Below, one piece after another: positions 1 through 6,043 of a stretch of 32,073 bases of DNA. Location: contig CAJTTU010000035.1 in the NCBI GenBank assembly GCA_910579325.1, positions 1-32,073 of the forward strand. Direction: 5' to 3'. Made by a program: the position numbers and the translations under genes. Every line of letters starts with the position of its first letter. Position 1 is the stretch's first letter. This DNA is from an uncultured Lachnospiraceae bacterium. Lineage in GTDB: Bacteria > Bacillota > Clostridia > Lachnospirales > Lachnospiraceae. The notes under the pieces are model-generated. The model ran no database searches and was not told the DNA's origin. It saw nothing but the letters and a program-made list of their open reading frames with translations.

Positions 1-1
1 T

Positions 2-709
2 ACCAGAATATTTCCTGAGCAGAAGGAAATGATAAAGGAAGATTATGTGATCATCTGCGGAGATTTTGGCGGGGTATGGAGTAAGGGAAAGGAAGATAAG
101 GAAGAAAAATATCTTTTGGACTGGCTGGAGAACAAGCCCTTTACCACGCTGTTCGTAGACGGGAACCATGAGAATTTTGACAGGCTTTATGCTTATCCGG
201 CAGAGGAATGGCATGGCGGCAGGGTTCATAAGGTCAGGCCGTCCGTCATTCATATGATGCGTGGCCAGGTATTTGAGATTGAAGGCAAACATATATTCAC
301 ATTTGGCGGAGCCAGCAGCCATGATATTGACGGAGGGATTCTGGAGCCGGAAGACCCGAACCTTAAAAGGAAGAAGAAGAGACTGGATCGGGAGCGCTGT
401 TCATACCGTATTAATCATGTGAGCTGGTGGCAGCAGGAACTTCCGACCAAGGAAGAGATGGAGGAAGGGCGCAGGAACCTTGCGGCCCGCGATAATATGG
501 TGGATTTTATTGTGACCCACTGCTGTGCGTCCGGCACCCAGCCTTTGCTGGGCGACAGGATGTATACGTCTGATATTGAGACAGATTATCTGGAAGAAAT
601 CCGGCAAAAGACCAAGTTCAGGAAATGGTTTTTCGGCCATTATCATGACAATCTTAATGTGAATGCGAAAGAGATCCTGCTTTATGAGCAGATCATTAGA
701 ATTTCGTAG
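2..709 (+). CDS. Metallophosphoesterase, 5' end outside window
   Basis: Calcineurin-like metallophosphoesterase, expected to hydrolyse phosphomono- or diesters with a two-metal centre; the substrate cannot be told. Visible motifs are ICGDFGG near the start, DGNHENFDRL (the GNHE box), THCCAS, and GHYHD near the C-terminus, which together supply the Asp, Asn and His metal ligands of the family. The frame stays open from position 2 (reading TRIFPEQKEM into the first internal Met at 29). The family normally starts with a GDTHG-type motif about 10-20 residues further upstream, so the true start and first metal-binding motif lie outside the window, and the Met at 29 is not the real start. About 27 bp after the stop codon the next transcription unit begins. 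Family assignment is secure; role is unknown. Confidence 0.85.
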   Translation, partial: TRIFPEQKEMIKEDYVIICGDFGGVWSKGKEDKEEKYLLDWLENKPFTTLFVDGNHENFDRLYAYPAEEWHGGRVHKVRPSVIHMMRGQVFEIEGKHIFTFGGASSHDIDGGILEPEDPNLKRKKKRLDRERCSYRINHVSWWQQELPTKEEMEEGRRNLAARDNMVDFIVTHCCASGTQPLLGDRMYTSDIETDYLEEIRQKTKFRKWFFGHYHDNLNVNAKEILLYEQIIRIS

Positions 710-778
710 GAGCGGTGAGGATGAATTTATATACCCGTGAGTAAAAAATTTTTCAGGGAGAGGATTGAAGAAGGAATT

Positions 779-1276
779 ATGAAAAAAACAACTAAAATGA
801 TGATTGCAGGGGCGATGATAGCGGTTGTTGCCGCAGGCGCTTTTATGGCCGGGCATTTTGTATCCGTAAACCGGGAGAGTTCCTCCGTATTCGTTATAGG
901 AGGAGCCGATGGGCCGACATCGGTATTTTTAGCGGGTAAGACGCAGGAAGGAGAGAAACAGGTGGCGGATTATCAATCGATTACCATGGGGGAAGCAGCG
1001 GATATTTTTGCGGCGGAGGGAGATTATCTGATCCTTGATGTCAGAAGAGCAGATGAATTCGCGGAGGGGCATATTCCGGGGGCGGTCAATGTGGCGAATG
1101 AGGATATCCGTTCCACAGAGCCGGAAGAACTTCCGGATAAGGATCAGGTAATCTATGTATATTGCAGAAGCGGAAGAAGAAGTAAGGAGGCTGCCGCTAA
1201 GCTTGTGGAACTGGGATATACGAATATTGTCGAATGCGGCGGTATTCTGGACTGGACGGGGGATGTGGAGAAGTGA
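779..1276 (+). CDS. Membrane-anchored rhodanese-domain protein
   Basis: Single rhodanese domain (about residues 60-160) behind an N-terminal signal or anchor helix (about residues 7-26, AGAMIAVVAAGAFMAG), so the domain should sit outside the membrane. The rhodanese hallmarks are DVRRADEFAEGHIPGAVNV and the active-site loop YCRSGRRS with its persulfide-forming Cys. The ATG at 779 follows an AAGGA ribosome binding site; an in-frame ATG at 737 lacks one, so 779 is preferred (165 aa). Odd point: between anchor and domain lies VIGGADGPTSVFLAGK, which resembles the conserved GGADGPT segment of sodium-pumping decarboxylase beta subunits and has no obvious place in a rhodanese. Likely a sulfur-transfer or redox accessory protein; substrate unknown. 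Confidence 0.85.
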   Translation: MKKTTKMMIAGAMIAVVAAGAFMAGHFVSVNRESSSVFVIGGADGPTSVFLAGKTQEGEKQVADYQSITMGEAADIFAAEGDYLILDVRRADEFAEGHIPGAVNVANEDIRSTEPEELPDKDQVIYVYCRSGRRSKEAAAKLVELGYTNIVECGGILDWTGDVEK

Positions 1277-1392
1277 CGGGATTTTTAAACTGCGGGTATC
1301 ATGACAATGATATTGATTGGGTTTATAATAGTATCACAGACAAATGGAGATCGCAGAGACGATAACAATCCAACGAAAGGGAAAGCGGCGTT

Positions 1393-1623
1393 ATGAATCA
1401 ATACGTATCCATCGATAAGAGGAGCAAGAAGGCGCAGAAGGAATATTACTCCGGCCAGCGCCGTACCTGGAACGGACTGAATCCCGTTACCAGGACGGCG
1501 CCAAACGGCAAAGCTTACAACAGAAATAAGGATAAGCAGGAGAGACGAAGAATCGGCAGAGAGTCCGGAGACGGATTTGCTACCGATCTTGTTTTGCCAT
1601 GCCAATGTTTTTCGGCTATGTGA
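1393..1623 (+). CDS. Small basic hypothetical protein
   Basis: 76-residue Lys/Arg-rich protein with no membrane segment. The N-terminal half (KRSKKAQKEYYSGQRRTW, then GLNPVTRTAPNGKAYNR) looks like a conserved soluble segment rather than random translation. A weak purine-rich site (AAAGGGAAAG) precedes the ATG. It lies 116 bp after the rhodanese gene in the same direction and converges on the Uma2 gene. A 106-aa frame on the opposite strand covers most of it but has no credible start site and a less protein-like composition. Function unknown. Confidence 0.45.
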   Translation: MNQYVSIDKRSKKAQKEYYSGQRRTWNGLNPVTRTAPNGKAYNRNKDKQERRRIGRESGDGFATDLVLPCQCFSAM

Positions 1624-1629
1624 TTGTCT

Positions 1630-1695
1630 CCGACCGGCTTTTTGGGTCGGAAAATGTTGACTTTCAGCAGTGGAAGACCCGAATAAAACCGGGTT
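1630..1695. terminator. Two hairpins between convergent genes
   Basis: CCGACC (1630-1635) can pair with GGTCGG (1645-1650), and ACCCG with CGGGT around 1677-1695. They lie between the stop codons of the small basic protein (+) and the Uma2 gene (-), where terminators are expected. Neither has a clear U-tract, so the call is weak. Confidence 0.3.
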
Positions 1696-1703
1696 ATTTC
1701 CGG

Positions 1704-2267
1704 TCAGGTTCTCGATAGTTCTAATTCCTGCAGGCTAATCCACAAATCGTCATAGAGATTAACCTTTATTTTGTCATGGAAGGTGTAAGCTGTGGTTTCA
1801 AATTTTGTTTCCTCCAAATGATAAACATAAACGGATTTTTTTGCAGGATCAACGATCCAGTATTCTTTTACTCCGGCATCCATGTAAAGATTCAGTTTTC
1901 GTACATAATCATGGCTGGAAGTGCTGGGGGAGACAATTTCAATAATCCAATCCGGCGCTCCGGTACACCCCTGATCTGTCAATTTATTTGGGTCGCAGAT
2001 TACGCTGATATCAGGTTCAACAACAGTTTTTCTGTCATTGAACAGTTTTACAGCGAAGGGAGCCGGATAAACTTCGCAGGAGCCATCCTTAGAGCGAATA
2101 TAAATGTTTATTTCCGTGTTCAGGAAATTCAGGATTCTTTGATGTATTCTGCTGGGAGCCGCCATATCATAAAACTGTCCGTCAATTAATTCTGCCCGGA
2201 CATTCTCCGGCAGATTGTAGTAATCATCTTCGGTATAAAAGTCTGATCGTGCTAATGTCTGTGACAT
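1704..2267 (-). CDS. Uma2-family (DUF820) endonuclease-like protein
   Basis: 187-aa protein of the Uma2/DUF820 family, which has a PD-(D/E)XK restriction-endonuclease-like fold. Recognisable elements are the N-terminal AELIDGQFYDMA segment, VEPDISVI (the Asp position), IIEIVSPSTSSHD (the E-x-V position) and the typical tail GVKEYWIVDP. The ATG has a strong AAGGAG site 6-7 bases upstream. Length and motifs are normal, so the gene looks intact. The biological role of Uma2 proteins is not settled; many genomes carry many copies, often in mobile or accessory regions. No methyltransferase or other restriction component is next to it, so a restriction-modification role is not supported here. Confidence 0.85.
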   Translation of the reverse strand: MSQTLARSDFYTEDDYYNLPENVRAELIDGQFYDMAAPSRIHQRILNFLNTEINIYIRSKDGSCEVYPAPFAVKLFNDRKTVVEPDISVICDPNKLTDQGCTGAPDWIIEIVSPSTSSHDYVRKLNLYMDAGVKEYWIVDPAKKSVYVYHLEETKFETTAYTFHDKIKVNLYDDLWISLQELELSRT

Positions 2268-2530
2268 AATGCTTCTCCTTTTTGGCGTGGGTTATGGGGG
2301 CGGTTTATGATAAAAGAGTTTTTGTTCTCGTTTTCAGCGGGGTTGATTTGCCTGAAATATTTTCTTGCGTAGCGTATATGTTGTGTAACCTTTGTTGTTC
2401 GGTAATTTGAGGATATTGGATTTATATTTCACAGCCATTTCATAAATCTTCTGCTCATAATACACATTATAGTATAGAATATATATAAATGTAAAGTGGA
2501 TTAAAAATCCCTTTTTATACCAGGAGTATA

Positions 2531-2559
2531 ATGACAGCCGCCCAAATATATGCTATAGT
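2531..2559 (+). promoter_or_regulatory. Promoter upstream of rtcB
   Basis: ATGACA (2531-2536), 17-bp spacer, TATAGT (2554-2559): a close match to a sigma-A promoter. Transcription would start near 2566, leaving a leader of about 385 nt before rtcB that contains the small frames. Confidence 0.5.
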
Positions 2560-2609
2560 ATGATAAAGAAAAAAACGGATCTGATACCGGTTCCGGGAAA
2601 GGAAAAACG

Positions 2610-2765
2610 ATGTTCACAGTGATTCATTCAAGTTGTTTCTGTCTGAAAAATATAAAAAACGTGCCGCTCGAACAGAAAAGTATGCGGGGCGTTGGCTTTG
2701 TGTGTTCAGATAAGCATAAGCTTGGAAGAGATACTGTGGAGAAGGCAGCAGGTCTATCGGAATAG
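2610..2765 (+). CDS. Possible 51-aa leader ORF
   Basis: ATG at 2610 follows AAAGGAAAAA, lies about 44 bases after the predicted transcription start, and opens a 51-codon frame beginning MFTVIHSSCFCLKN and ending TVEKAAGLSE. There is no recognised domain or membrane segment. The position after a promoter with a plausible ribosome binding site is the main support. It could be a small gene or chance. Confidence 0.25.
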   Translation: MFTVIHSSCFCLKNIKNVPLEQKSMRGVGFVCSDKHKLGRDTVEKAAGLSE

Positions 2766-2950
2766 GGGATAGAAGCAGGCAGCCGGATACATGGATTGTT
2801 GAACCGCTTATCTTGTGTGGATGCGCAGGGTAGGCGGTATTTTTGTATCCTATTACGGCAAAATGGTAAAATATTGCCAGGGCGGCACACCGCGGGTAGA
2901 GAATCTTCCGGAGGCGGATTATTTTCAGGAAATGAGGATGAGGAAAAAAT

Positions 2951-4165
2951 ATGGATATGATTGAAATCAAAGGAAAAGTAAACACGGCTCTCTGCTACGC
3001 AAGAGTAGTGGAGGATGAGGCGGTCGAGCAGATCAGGCGGATGTGTGATTACCCGATGACCGAAGGCTCCCGAATCCGTATTATGCCGGATGTACATGCC
3101 GGTAAGGGCTGCACGATTGGGACTACAATGACGATCACAGATAAGGCTGTCCCCAATATCGTCGGGGTCGATATCGGATGCGGCATGTATACGGTGGAGC
3201 TTGGCAAAGCGGATATCGATTTTGCAAAGGTGGACGAAGCCGCTCATTTTATTCCTTCCGGAATGAACGTATGGGAGGGGCGGCAGGAGCGTTTTGATCT
3301 GACAGAGCTTGCCTGCTACAGAGAACTTAAGGATACGAAGAGATTGGAAAGATCCCTTGGCACTCTGGGCGGCGGCAATCATTTTATTGAAATCGACGAG
3401 GCGAAAGACGGCACCAGATACCTGGTTATCCATTCCGGTTCAAGGAATCTGGGGAAGCAGGTGGCGGAGCTTTATCAGAAACTGGCAGTCAATCTTCAAA
3501 GAGGATACGGCGATTATTTGGAAAAACGCGACGAGATTATCAGAACCTGTAAGGAGCAGGGACGAAAAAGCGAAATACAGGCAGCGTTAAAGCAGCTCCA
3601 TTGGCAGGTCTATGAGTCTGAGACGAGTATGCCGGAGGATCTTTGCTATTTATCCGGAAAGTATCTGGAGGATTATCTTCATGACGTGGAGATCTGCCAG
3701 GCATTCGCAAGGCGCAGCCGGGAGAAAATGGCTGAGGTTATCCTGGAAAGAACCGGGCTGGCAGGCGGCGAAGCCTTCCACACGATTCATAATTATATCG
3801 ATACGGAGGAAATGATTTTAAGGAAGGGCGCCATAGCGGCCCATAGCGGAGAAAAGGTACTGATTCCGATTAATATGAGGGACGGAAGCGTGCTGGCGGT
3901 CGGTAAAGGAAATCCGGAATGGAATTATTCCGCACCCCATGGGGCCGGAAGGCTGATGTCCAGGACGAAAGCGAAAGCAAATCTCAGCATGGATGAATAC
4001 AGGGAAACGATGAAAGGGATTTATACCACTTCCGTGAATGAAAAGACACTGGATGAAGCGCCGATGGCGTACAAGAGTCTTGCGGACATTATCGAAGTGA
4101 TCGAAGAGTCCGTGGATGTGATCGACGTGATGAAACCCATATATAATTTTAAAGCTTCTGACTAA
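2951..4165 (+). CDS. rtcB: RNA-splicing ligase RtcB
   Basis: 404-aa RtcB, the GTP- and Mn-dependent ligase that joins RNA 2',3'-cyclic phosphate or 3'-phosphate ends to 5'-OH ends. Signature elements appear in order: GSRIRIMPDVHAGKGCTIG, VGVDIGCGMYTVEL (metal-binding Asp and Cys), GTLGGGNHFIEID, VIHSGSRNLGKQVA, and PHGAGRLMSRTKAK, whose His is the guanylylated nucleophile in characterised RtcB proteins. The length matches the shorter, roughly 400-residue bacterial group. ATG at 2951 sits behind GAGGATGAGGAA. No archease or RtcA gene is nearby; bacterial RtcB often acts in RNA repair. Two XRE regulators follow, the first starting about 60 bases after the stop, with only a U-poor hairpin between, so some co-transcription is possible. 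Confidence 0.95.
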   Translation: MDMIEIKGKVNTALCYARVVEDEAVEQIRRMCDYPMTEGSRIRIMPDVHAGKGCTIGTTMTITDKAVPNIVGVDIGCGMYTVELGKADIDFAKVDEAAHFIPSGMNVWEGRQERFDLTELACYRELKDTKRLERSLGTLGGGNHFIEIDEAKDGTRYLVIHSGSRNLGKQVAELYQKLAVNLQRGYGDYLEKRDEIIRTCKEQGRKSEIQAALKQLHWQVYESETSMPEDLCYLSGKYLEDYLHDVEICQAFARRSREKMAEVILERTGLAGGEAFHTIHNYIDTEEMILRKGAIAAHSGEKVLIPINMRDGSVLAVGKGNPEWNYSAPHGAGRLMSRTKAKANLSMDEYRETMKGIYTTSVNEKTLDEAPMAYKSLADIIEVIEESVDVIDVMKPIYNFKASD

Positions 4166-4190
4166 GGCGGAGGAGCATCTCTCCTCCGTC
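4166..4190 (+). terminator. Hairpin after rtcB
   Basis: CGGAGGAG (4168-4175) pairs perfectly with CTCCTCCG (4181-4188) around a 5-base loop, extendable by a G-U and a G-C pair. No T-run follows, so it may act as an mRNA 3' stabiliser or processing site rather than a strong intrinsic terminator. Confidence 0.35.
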
Positions 4191-4228
4191 TGCACGCAAG
4201 GGCGGAAATGGAGGAGGAAATGTTTGCG

Positions 4229-4474
4229 ATGCCTACAATCGATATGGAAGCTACCGGGCGAAATATTATGAGGCTGAGGAAGGCGGCGGGCCTGACGGTG
4301 AAAGAGCTGCAGGATATTTTTGGATTCGCCACGCCCCAGGCCATCTACAAGTGGCAGCACGGAACCGCAATGCCTACCATCGATAATCTGGTAGTGCTGG
4401 CAGCCGTGCTGGAGGTTCCGATGGATGAGATTATTATATGCGATGGAAACAGAGATGTGCAGATCAGCGCGTGA
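4229..4474 (+). CDS. XRE-family helix-turn-helix regulator 1
   Basis: Small DNA-binding protein with a Cro/C1-type helix-turn-helix spanning most of its length: RNIMRLRKAAGLTVKELQDI (helices 1-2), FGFATPQAIYKWQHG (recognition helix) and PTIDNLVVLAAVLEVPMDEI (helices 4-5). No effector or ligand domain is visible. Start choice: GAGGAGG at 4211-4217 places the ATG at 4229 (MPTIDMEATG) at a long but usable spacing; in-frame ATGs at 4208 and 4220 are also possible and would add 7 or 3 residues. It lies between rtcB and a second, similar regulator, suggesting a tandem duplication. Its target is unknown. Confidence 0.8.
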   Translation: MPTIDMEATGRNIMRLRKAAGLTVKELQDIFGFATPQAIYKWQHGTAMPTIDNLVVLAAVLEVPMDEIIICDGNRDVQISA

Positions 4475-4480
4475 TTCTTC

Positions 4481-4509
4481 TGGACTTTTCCGGCGGCCGG
4501 TGTTACAAT
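4481..4509 (+). promoter_or_regulatory. Promoter for the second XRE gene
   Basis: TGGACT (4481-4486), 17-bp spacer, TACAAT (4504-4509), 38 bases before the ATG at 4548. It suggests the second regulator can be transcribed on its own. Confidence 0.4.
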
Positions 4510-4547
4510 AGTTGATGTTTCGGGATGGATAGATCAGGAGGTGCGGG

Positions 4548-4868
4548 ATGAAACCGATGTATTTATCAATTCGACAGAAGGAAACCGGCAGCCGGATTAG
4601 AAAGCTGCTTTCGGAAAACGGCTATACGGTGAAGGATGTCCAGGTCGCAATGGGATTTGAGAATCCCCAGGCGGTTTACAAATGGACATCAGGAAAATCG
4701 CTTCCGAGCCTGGACAATTTTATTATTCTCAGCAGACTGTTACATACAAGTATTGAAGATATCCTCGTCATTGACGGGGATATCGTTTTGTCAGGAGGCG
4801 TTTTAAACTGTCAGTATAATGAAATCTTCTCCACAGTGTGGTATACTGTTACCATGAACAGAAAATGA
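4548..4868 (+). CDS. XRE-family helix-turn-helix regulator 2
   Basis: 106-aa paralogue of the preceding regulator: SRIRKLLSENGYTVKDVQVA, FENPQAVYKWTSGKSLPSLD and NFIILSRLLHTSIEDILVI align block by block with it, including the unusual PQA(I/V)YKW recognition helix. AGGAGG lies 6 bases before the ATG, so the start is firm. The last 25 or so residues (from SGGVLNCQYN) have no counterpart in the first copy. The gene overlaps an extended -10 candidate (TGGTATACT near 4840) that could serve the next gene. Two adjacent, diverged copies could cross-regulate or dimerise; this is inference. Confidence 0.8.
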   Translation: MKPMYLSIRQKETGSRIRKLLSENGYTVKDVQVAMGFENPQAVYKWTSGKSLPSLDNFIILSRLLHTSIEDILVIDGDIVLSGGVLNCQYNEIFSTVWYTVTMNRK

Positions 4869-4889
4869 CATATGAAGGAGGAGCCTGGG

Positions 4890-5402
4890 ATGCGGAAAAT
4901 GACGTCGGCTTACGCGAATAAAATGCTGAGGAGCCTGGAAGAAGATAAAAGCTATTGGGTAAATAAGGAAAATGAGTCGAATACATATGTGGCGGCGGTC
5001 AATGAGGAGCCGGTGATCCCGGAATATGATTATGCGGAGGTGGCTGCAAAAATCGGGGAGATCGATGAAAAAATCTGTGTCATTAAGCATGCCGTTAATC
5101 TGAATAATGCCATGGCTAGGGTGAAGGTCGGGGAAAAAGAAATGAGTGTGGACACGATCCTGATCCGGATGGCTCAGCTGAACAAGAGGAAAGCGGTTCT
5201 TGACTATATGCGTAAGCAGCTGCCGAAGTCCAGGGAAGAGGTGCGGTATCTGTCGAGAAATGCCGTTCCGGAATACCGGTACATCAATTATGACCTTGAC
5301 CTGATCAAAAAGGAATATGGGCGGGTGTCCGAGTCCATTATGGAAATGCAGATGGCACTTGACCAGTATAATCAGACAGTACTGTTTGAAGTAGATATCT
5401 GA
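4890..5402 (+). CDS. Helical protein resembling DIP1984/DUF6847 family
   Basis: 170-aa, largely alpha-helical, charged protein with coiled-coil character. The central segment (AAKIGEIDEKICVIKHAVNL, then a variable loop with MSVDTILIRMAQLNKRKAVL) resembles DIP1984/septicolysin-like proteins, which are small helical proteins of unclear function. The ATG at 4890 is chosen because AAGGAGGA at 4875-4882 is at ideal spacing; the in-frame ATG at 4872 lies upstream of this site and has none of its own. No signal peptide or membrane segment. It follows the second XRE gene by 21 bases, so it may be its co-transcribed partner. Function unknown; family assignment moderate. Confidence 0.7.
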   Translation: MRKMTSAYANKMLRSLEEDKSYWVNKENESNTYVAAVNEEPVIPEYDYAEVAAKIGEIDEKICVIKHAVNLNNAMARVKVGEKEMSVDTILIRMAQLNKRKAVLDYMRKQLPKSREEVRYLSRNAVPEYRYINYDLDLIKKEYGRVSESIMEMQMALDQYNQTVLFEVDI

Positions 5403-5699
5403 GAGAGCGCAACTGCCATTCAGTAATATGGAACGGGAACTTTCGCAGTATAGGATGGTTGTATCTGCGATACGAAATAGAAATTTTCGGGAGATGAAAC
5501 GAAAGCTTTTATGGTATAAAGTGAAAGCAGCTACGTAATATCCGTACAGAGCACAAGATTCTATAACTTTAAAAGTTGGATGTTGTTGTTCATTGTGAGT
5601 GGTTATTTGGTTATCTGTTATTCATTTATTTGATAATGTTCAGTGTTTTAACAGAGGAGAGCAAATTCCTATGATAAATAATGGCTCTGTAAAAAACTT
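5403..5699. other. Intergenic region, no gene seen
   Basis: About 300 bases of AT-rich sequence after the DIP1984-like gene. A 20-codon frame at 5671 (MINNGSVKNF...) follows an AGAGGAGAG site and ends inside the structured region that begins at 5700. No convincing gene or RNA was recognised. Confidence 0.4.
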
Positions 5700-5779
5700 C
5701 TGTGGGAAACCACAGCGCCGGGAGTTCGGTTAGACCGGCACAGGCTGCGGGAAGTTTTGAGGCTTTCCGCAGCTTTTTG
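5700..5779 (+). terminator. Three consecutive hairpins ending in an intrinsic terminator
   Basis: CTGTGG-GAAA-CCACAG (5700-5715, a GNRA tetraloop hairpin), GCCGG pairing with CCGGC (5717-5739), then GCTGCGGGAAG / CTTTCCGCAGC (5744-5773, one G-U pair) followed by TTTTT. The last hairpin is a good rho-independent terminator. The preceding two suggest the 3' end of a structured transcript whose 5' part is not recognised. Confidence 0.6.
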
Positions 5780-5910
5780 GTGTACCCGGTGGGCACACGT
5801 TCTAACAGGCGAAAAGCCCCAATCCGCTCGACAGTGGGAAGGGCTGGGCTTTAGGAGATGTGAGTAAATGAATGTAACCCAAGATGGGTTTAAGGACAGG
5901 TAACTTTATA
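5780..5910 (+). mobile_element. Probable group IIC intron 5' remnant
   Basis: Directly after the terminator T-run the sequence starts GTGTACCCGGTGGGCACAC, a GUGYG-like group II intron 5' end that folds on itself, and continues with TTCTAACAGGCGAAAAGCCCC, resembling the conserved domain I stretch of bacterial introns (AACAGGTGAAAGTCC type). Group IIC introns characteristically insert just downstream of intrinsic terminator hairpins, which is exactly this arrangement. A later helix (AAGCCC around 5814 with GGGCTT around 5845) adds structure. No reverse-transcriptase frame and no domain V/VI were found downstream; the RyR gene's 3' end lies at 6044, so only the 5' part survives. The right boundary is approximate. 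Alternative: another structured non-coding RNA. Confidence 0.45.
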
Positions 5911-6043
5911 TGGAAGACTATCCTTACTGTATAAAGAATGGAATGGGCGTCCGGTTGTTAATTTCTATATTTGATACCGCATATTGTGGTTCTGTTTTCC
6001 CCAAAATAATTCTCGGACGGTCTCTCCAGATCTTATTTCTGTT

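Larger units (their letters stand above)
2268..2950. other. 683-bp region between Uma2 and rtcB
   Basis: AT-rich stretch (about 2450-2510), then a good plus-strand promoter at 2531-2559 and two short frames. One is the 51-codon frame at 2610-2765. The second, 2821-2964, reads MRRVGGIFVSYYGKMVKYCQ and ends MRMRKKYGYD; it overlaps the first 14 bases of rtcB in another frame. The second looks protein-like in composition and may be the decayed end of an older gene. No RNA gene or mobile element was recognised. Confidence 0.4.

Noticed and set aside
1285..1605. 106-codon minus-strand frame
   Set aside because: Covers the small basic protein on the other strand; no good start site, hydrophobic run looks accidental.
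2624..3433. 269-codon minus-strand frame
   Set aside because: Antisense to rtcB, which is unmistakable; no independent support.
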